NCBI GenBank assembly: GCA_934317215.1
Contig: CAKREH010000014.1
Location: 1 to 64,000 of the forward strand
Direction of reading: 5' to 3'
From: an uncultured Roseburia sp.
Lineage (GTDB): Bacteria > Bacillota > Clostridia > Lachnospirales > Lachnospiraceae
DNA length: 64,000 nucleotides
Position 1 is the stretch's first letter, and each line of letters opens with the position of its first letter. The notes below the pieces were generated by a model. It was not told the DNA's origin. It saw only the letters and a program-made list of their open reading frames with translations, and ran no database searches. A program made the translations under genes and the position numbers. This document shows positions 60,198-64,000 of this stretch, piece after piece.

Positions 60198-60309
60198 TGG
60201 ATGTACGATAATCTTTTGACTGACAGTAAGAATCGTAAATTGCGTAAACAAACCCTCCGATGATAATGCCAATCCCGATGACAGAAAAAACAATCTCAAT
60301 GACTGTCAT
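60187..60309 (-). CDS. 40-residue single-pass membrane protein
   Basis: Encodes 40 residues: MTVIEIVFSVIGIGIIIGGF, then VYAIYDSYCQ and a basic end (DYRTSRKK). One hydrophobic helix with a charged C-terminus resembles type I toxin or small regulatory membrane peptides. AAAGGGAG lies about eight bases before the ATG. A 13-base inverted copy of that ribosome-site sequence lies about 40 bases further upstream. It is too small to name with certainty, but start, ribosome site and hydrophobic profile are all good. Confidence 0.6.
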   Translation of the reverse strand: MTVIEIVFSVIGIGIIIGGFVYAIYDSYCQSKDYRTSRKK

Positions 60310-60312
60310 AGT

Positions 60313-60377
60313 AAAATCTCCCTTTCGTAAATTTGATGTTATCAGTATAACAGTCAAACTTATAAAAGGGAGATTTT
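60313..60377 (-). promoter_or_regulatory. Inverted repeat covering the ribosome site of the 40-residue gene
   Basis: AAAATCTCCCTTT (60313-60325) and AAAGGGAGATTTT (60365-60377) are perfect complements. On the minus strand the first arm contains the ribosome site. In a transcript starting upstream of 60377 the site would be locked in a hairpin. A possible -10 (TATACT on the minus strand, 60349-60344) lies inside the loop and would produce RNA without the blocking arm. Confidence 0.5.
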
Positions 60378-60427
60378 TGTGTATTCCTTAATCTTTTTTG
60401 GAAAGAGAAGAGGAAAGTTTTAACGCT

Positions 60428-60565
60428 TTATTTATCTGCCGATTTATTTTTGGCTTTTAGACGTTGTTTTGCCAAGTACATCTGTTCGTCAGCACATGAT
60501 AAGAGTTGATGAAAAGGTGTGTCAGTGTCCGGTGCTATGCCATTCACTTGCCTGCGAACAGTAAC
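60428..60565 (-). pseudogene. Remnant of a GGDEF (diguanylate cyclase) gene
   Basis: A minus-strand frame ends with APDTDTPFHQLLSCADEQMY and LAKQRLKAKN, matching the final helix region of GGDEF domains (the ADxxMYxAK motif). The rest of the domain, including GGDEF itself, is missing upstream, and the nudF gene lies there instead. This is a decayed or truncated copy. Confidence 0.6.
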
Positions 60566-60692
60566 AAGTCGCCTTCGTCGTGTCCAAATTGTATAAAAGC
60601 AGATGGAAAATAAAGGCAGAGGGTGGTACAATAACAACAGATACTGTAAGAAAATAACAGACTTGGAATATATGGAAGCGGAGGAATATTAT

Positions 60693-61247
60693 ATGGATCA
60701 ACAGGTTAAGAGAGTAAAAAGAGAACTGGTGAAAAATGGAGCTATTCTGGATATTTATACGGATACGATGCAGCTGCCGGACGGAAAACTTGAAGAATGG
60801 GATTTTATTTCACACAGAAAAGGGGCGGCAGCGGTTGTGCCGGTACGTGAGGATGGAAAGATTCTGATGGTGCGCCAGTACCGGAATGCGATTGAACGCA
60901 TGACACTTGAGATACCGGCGGGATCAAGAGACAGTGTTACAGAAGACACAAAGGTATGTGCCGCACGGGAGTTAGAGGAGGAAACGGGATACCGCAGTGA
61001 TGATCTTACGCGTCTTTTGTCACTTAAAACAACGGTTGCATTTTGTGACGAGTTTATTGATGTGTATTTAGCGCGTAATTTAAAACCGGGACATCAGCAT
61101 TTAGATGAGGGAGAGTTCCTTGATGTCGAGGCACATGACATCGATGAACTCTGTCAGCTGATCTACGATGGAAAATTACAGGATGCCAAAACAGTTTCCG
61201 CACTTTTGGCATATAAAAATCTTCTGAATCAGGAGAAAAACGCATAA
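60693..61247 (+). CDS. nudF: NUDIX hydrolase, ADP-ribose pyrophosphatase type
   Basis: Product of 184 residues with an intact Nudix box from GSRDSVTEDT through AARELEEETGY. The N-terminal part WDFISHRKGAAAVVPVREDG is typical of NudF/YqkG. It likely hydrolyses ADP-ribose to AMP and ribose 5-phosphate. ATG 60693 follows GGAGG. Earlier in-frame ATGs lack a ribosome site. The order nudF, spoIIM, xerD is also found in Bacillus. Confidence 0.88.
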   Translation: MDQQVKRVKRELVKNGAILDIYTDTMQLPDGKLEEWDFISHRKGAAAVVPVREDGKILMVRQYRNAIERMTLEIPAGSRDSVTEDTKVCAARELEEETGYRSDDLTRLLSLKTTVAFCDEFIDVYLARNLKPGHQHLDEGEFLDVEAHDIDELCQLIYDGKLQDAKTVSALLAYKNLLNQEKNA

Positions 61248-61275
61248 ACTGAAGAAAAGTGTATATGGGGCGTGT

Positions 61276-61839
61276 GTGAAAAAAGAAGGATACCTGTTTC
61301 TGCCTGTATTTTTTGTGGGTGTTTTTCTTGCAAACCTGTTGAAGTATAAGACAGGGGATTTTTGCCGGATATTAAATATATGGATTTTAGAACAGTTCGC
61401 ATATAGCAGCATTTCACCGGAAAGACTGTTCTGGCAGCTGCTTTGGAAGCGGGGAAAGTCTGCATCCTTTTTCTTTTTGTTTGGGGAAGGGTGCGGATAT
61501 GCGGTGGCATCGACGGTATGGTTGTGTCTTCTGACAGGAACATTTGGATTTTTTTTGGCAATGGCGATTGCGGATCTTGGAATCCGTGGTGTTGCAGTTG
61601 CATTCGTCAGTGTGTTTCCACAGGTGTTTTTGTATGTGGCCGCAGTGCTGTGGTGCCGCGTTTTTGGCAAAAACAGCAGACAGTACCGGCAACCGGTATG
61701 TAATCCGAAAATCCTCATGAAGCAGGCGGTGGAATCTGTTGTATTTTATGGGGTGGCAGTAATACTGGTAATCGGCGGCGTATTTGCAGAAGCTTATATC
61801 AATATTCCGCTCCTTAAGATGATCGTAAAAAATTTTTGA
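61276..61839 (+). CDS. spoIIM: Stage II sporulation protein M-like membrane protein
   Basis: Product of 187 residues starting at GTG, with about five membrane segments. The protein pattern (LFLPVFFVGVFLANLL, LFGEGCGYAVASTVWLCLLTG, GVAVAFVSVFPQVFLYVAAV) and the place between nudF and xerD match SpoIIM, part of the DMP peptidoglycan-remodelling machine needed for engulfment. Slightly shorter than the Bacillus protein (about 214). Confidence 0.7.
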   Translation: MKKEGYLFLPVFFVGVFLANLLKYKTGDFCRILNIWILEQFAYSSISPERLFWQLLWKRGKSASFFFLFGEGCGYAVASTVWLCLLTGTFGFFLAMAIADLGIRGVAVAFVSVFPQVFLYVAAVLWCRVFGKNSRQYRQPVCNPKILMKQAVESVVFYGVAVILVIGGVFAEAYINIPLLKMIVKNF

Positions 61840-61844
61840 AAAGA

Positions 61845-61873
61845 TTGCTTTTCGGTCTGCTTATCATTATAAT
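61845..61873 (+). promoter_or_regulatory. Sigma-A promoter of xerD
   Basis: TTGCTT (61845-61850), 17 bases, TATAAT (61868-61873), 40 bases before the xerD start codon. Confidence 0.7.
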
Positions 61874-61913
61874 GAAAAAATACACAGGATAAAAAGAAAG
61901 TCAGGAAAAAAAC

Positions 61914-62798
61914 ATGACACATGACATTATGGATTTTATTGAATATATTCACAATGAAAAACAGACATCAAAGAATACGGAGGTTTCCTATGAACGTGAT
62001 CTCCGCAAGATGAATGAATATCTGGAAACACAGAATGTATGCGGGGTGTCTGCCGTTACGGAGACAAATCTGAATGCATATGTTATGTTTTTAGAACGTG
62101 AAGGACGGAAACCGGCGACGGTTTCAAGGAGCATTGCATCAATGAAAGCTTTTTTTCATTTTCTTGAAAGGGAGCGGAGAATCGAGTCGGATCCGGCATG
62201 GCGTTTGAAAGCACCTAAGATTGAAAAAACGATGCCGCGTATCCTGACCACGGAGGAAGTGACACTTTTGTTAGGGCAGCCGTCCGGAAATACACCGAAA
62301 GAGCTGCGGGATAAGGCGATGCTTGAATTGCTTTACGCGACAGGGATCCGTGTGTCAGAGCTGATATCGTTAAAAGTTTCGGATCTGAATCTTCAGATGG
62401 AGTATGTGATCTGTACGGATATCCATAAAGAACGGATCATTCCATTTGGGAATGTCGCAAGGGAGGCACTGACAAGATATATGCAGGATGGAAGAAATCA
62501 TCTGATCAGCCAGGCGGACTGTCCGTGGCTGTTTACGAATTGTACCGGTGGTGCAATGAGCCGTCAGGGTTTCTGGAAGCTGATCAAGTTTTATGGAAAT
62601 AAGGCGGGGATCGAATCGGAGATCACACCGCATACGCTGCGCCATTCGTTTGCGGCACATCTGATCAGCAATGGAGCAGATTTAAAGTCGGTGCAGGAGA
62701 TGTTAGGACATTCTGATATTTCTACGACACAGATTTATTCGCAGATGGGGCAGGGAAGAATCCGGGAAGTGTATCTGAAAGCACATCCGAGAGGATAG
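61914..62798 (+). CDS. xerD: Site-specific tyrosine recombinase XerD
   Basis: Product of 294 residues, near the usual 296. N-terminal SAM-like DNA-binding domain (KNTEVSYERDLRKMNEYL) and catalytic domain with Arg in YATGIRVSELISL, HTLRHSFAAHL (His, Arg), GHSDISTTQIYSQM (His and nucleophile Tyr). It resolves chromosome dimers at dif with XerC. The chromosomal neighbours (nudF, spoIIM) support housekeeping XerD rather than a mobile-element integrase. Confidence 0.9.
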   Translation: MTHDIMDFIEYIHNEKQTSKNTEVSYERDLRKMNEYLETQNVCGVSAVTETNLNAYVMFLEREGRKPATVSRSIASMKAFFHFLERERRIESDPAWRLKAPKIEKTMPRILTTEEVTLLLGQPSGNTPKELRDKAMLELLYATGIRVSELISLKVSDLNLQMEYVICTDIHKERIIPFGNVAREALTRYMQDGRNHLISQADCPWLFTNCTGGAMSRQGFWKLIKFYGNKAGIESEITPHTLRHSFAAHLISNGADLKSVQEMLGHSDISTTQIYSQMGQGRIREVYLKAHPRG

Positions 62799-62806
62799 TA
62801 GCAGAA

Positions 62807-62848
62807 ACAATAGAAAGCATGCTCTGCGAACATGCTATTATCATGAAT
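62807..62848 (+). repeat. Short palindromic repeat, copy d
   Basis: ACAATAGAAAGCATG, then CTCTGCGAA, then CATGCTATTATCATGAAT. Same orientation as copy a, with partly changed arms that keep pairing (AGCATG with CATGCT). It lies nine bases after the xerD stop. Confidence 0.7.
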
Positions 62849-62852
62849 AATA

Positions 62853-62885
62853 AAAAAGGAACTCACAGAAATGGAGTTCCTTTTT
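62853..62885. terminator. Bidirectional terminator between xerD and the DAHP synthase gene
   Basis: AAAAAAGGAACTC and GGAGTTCCTTTTT pair around ACAGAAAT. Runs of A on the left and T on the right serve both strands. Confidence 0.88.
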
Positions 62886-62927
62886 CACTATGAGATTTCA
62901 TGAAACTGCCGGTATAGGTAAAAAATC

Positions 62928-63959
62928 TTAACGGCACATATCTGCAATCGTATAAATCAGATTTTTGGAATCTTCCCAGCCAAGACAAGGATCCGTGATG
63001 GATTTGCCGTAGATGTGTTCGCCAATCTTTTGGGAACCTTCCTCAATATAACTCTCAATCATGACACCTTTTACCATTTTCTGGATTTCAGAAGACACCT
63101 GGCGGTTGTGCATGACTTCCTTTACGATACGGATCTGCTCTCTGTGTTTTTTGCCGGAGTTAGAATGGTTTACGTCCACAACGGCTGCCGGATTGACAAG
63201 ATCCATTTTTTCGTACATGTCACACAGACGGATCAGATCTTCGTAGTGGTAATTCTGTGTGGAGTTGCCGTGTTTGCTGACCGCACCGCGCAGAACAACA
63301 TGTGTCAGCGGGTTGCCGCTTGTCTCCACTTCATAACCACGGTATACAAAATGATGCGGGTGCTGTGCCGCATATACGGAGTTGAGCATAACAGAGAAAT
63401 CGCCGCTGGTCGGGTTTTTCATACCGGATGCAACATCAAAACCACTGACCGTCAGACGGTGCTGCTGATCCTCGACAGAACGTGCACCGATGGCAACGTA
63501 GGAGAGAAGATCTTCGACATATCCCCAGTTTTCCGGATAGAGCATCTCATCTGCACAGGTTAAACCGCTCTCTTTGATCGCACGGATGTGCATTTTACGC
63601 ATGGCAATCAGACCTTCGATCATGTCAGGCGCTTTTTCTGGATCCGGCTGGGAGGCGATACCCTTATAGCCCTCGCCGGTAGTACGCGGCTTATTTGTAT
63701 AAACACGCGGGATGATGATCAGACGGTCGGCAACATCCTCCTGGATTTTCGTGAGGCGGCTGACATAATCACAGACAGCGTCCTCCCGGTCTGCAGAACA
63801 CGGTCCGATGATAACGAGAAAACGGTCATCTTTTCCGGTGATAACGTCAGAGATCATAGCATCCCGTTCTTTTTTTAACTGTTTTAATTCTTCTGGCAGC
63901 GGAAAATCACGTTTGATCTCTGCCGGAGAAGGAAGCTGGTTTAAAAATGTAAAACTCAT
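62928..63959 (-). CDS. aroF: 3-deoxy-7-phosphoheptulonate synthase (DAHP synthase, AroG type)
   Basis: Class I-alpha DAHP synthase of 343 residues, first step of the shikimate pathway, condensing phosphoenolpyruvate and erythrose 4-phosphate. It shows VIIGPCSADRED, the active-site lysine motif PRVYTNKPRTT(GEGYKG), GARSVEDQQHR, VVDVNHSNSGKKH and GVMIESYIEEG. ATG 63959 follows ATGAGGA. An ATG four codons earlier is in frame but less well placed. Which of the aroF/aroG/aroH isoenzymes it matches cannot be told. Confidence 0.93.
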   Translation of the reverse strand: MSFTFLNQLPSPAEIKRDFPLPEELKQLKKERDAMISDVITGKDDRFLVIIGPCSADREDAVCDYVSRLTKIQEDVADRLIIIPRVYTNKPRTTGEGYKGIASQPDPEKAPDMIEGLIAMRKMHIRAIKESGLTCADEMLYPENWGYVEDLLSYVAIGARSVEDQQHRLTVSGFDVASGMKNPTSGDFSVMLNSVYAAQHPHHFVYRGYEVETSGNPLTHVVLRGAVSKHGNSTQNYHYEDLIRLCDMYEKMDLVNPAAVVDVNHSNSGKKHREQIRIVKEVMHNRQVSSEIQKMVKGVMIESYIEEGSQKIGEHIYGKSITDPCLGWEDSKNLIYTIADMCR

Positions 63960-64000
63960 AATAATCCTCATTTCTGAGCAATTTATTGTGAAAAATAAGC

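Noticed and set aside
61914..62798. Integrase of a mobile element
   Set aside because: Length, motifs and the nudF-spoIIM-xerD order fit chromosomal XerD, and no attachment repeats or phage genes are nearby.
1..64000. tRNA, rRNA or CRISPR arrays
   Set aside because: No cloverleaf, ribosomal RNA sequence or regularly spaced direct repeats were found on reading either strand.

Overview
The window looks like a chromosomal segment from a low-GC, endospore-forming Firmicute of the Lachnospiraceae, close to Roseburia/Agathobacter. This is inferred from gene content and protein sequence character; no database search was run. The evidence is a complete spoIIIA operon, spoIIGA-sigE, sigG, spoIIM and a Spo0A-type spoIIG promoter, next to a gut-clostridial type of exopolysaccharide locus.

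Layout. 1-7000: the end of the dcw (division and cell wall) cluster, with a 5'-truncated spoVD-like penicillin-binding protein, mraY, murD, ftsW, divIB and ftsZ. A 112-bp repeat lies on both flanks. 7000-11100: sporulation genes spoIIGA, sigE and sigG, with a beta-CASP RNase between the two sigma factors. 11200-12460: a small unknown protein and a DapF-like epimerase that lacks both usual catalytic cysteines.

12500-39041: a large accessory locus. It starts with a stand-alone PqqD-like protein. A Gram-positive Pel-type exopolysaccharide set follows: SDR-PelD fusion, PelE-like, a large GT-C-like membrane protein, PelA/DUF2194-like, PelF and PelG. Then come DUF2304, five further glycosyltransferases or sugar-related proteins, a Wzx flippase, two DUF4832/DUF4874-like proteins and a PF14907-like nucleotidyltransferase. 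The last third holds a permuted papain-like protein, a YbhN-type membrane protein, a leader-bearing small exported protein with its own promoter, a 44-codon ORF directly behind it, an ABC exporter, a PqqD-HPr kinase fusion and an S26 peptidase of the Ser-His type. I read this as c-di-GMP-gated polysaccharide synthesis coupled to a RiPP-like peptide maturation and export module. It is the best candidate here for an undescribed system.

39040-47860: queT under a preQ1 riboswitch, argS, a secreted protein, and spoIIIAA-AH with a candidate sigma-E promoter. 47900-50860: an XRE regulator, an unknown protein and a secreted BspA-type LRR protein. 51070-54670: deoB, prfC, a thioredoxin and a DUF3783 protein. 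54770-58600: a possible structured RNA, then recA (with a LexA box), recX and rny. 58800-64000: a small membrane protein, an orphan response regulator, a 40-residue membrane protein, a GGDEF remnant, nudF, spoIIM, xerD and a DAHP synthase.

A family of four short palindromic repeats sits just after stop codons. Some genes (spoIIGA, the 44-codon ORF, possibly prfC) have a good ribosome binding site facing an ATA codon instead of ATG.
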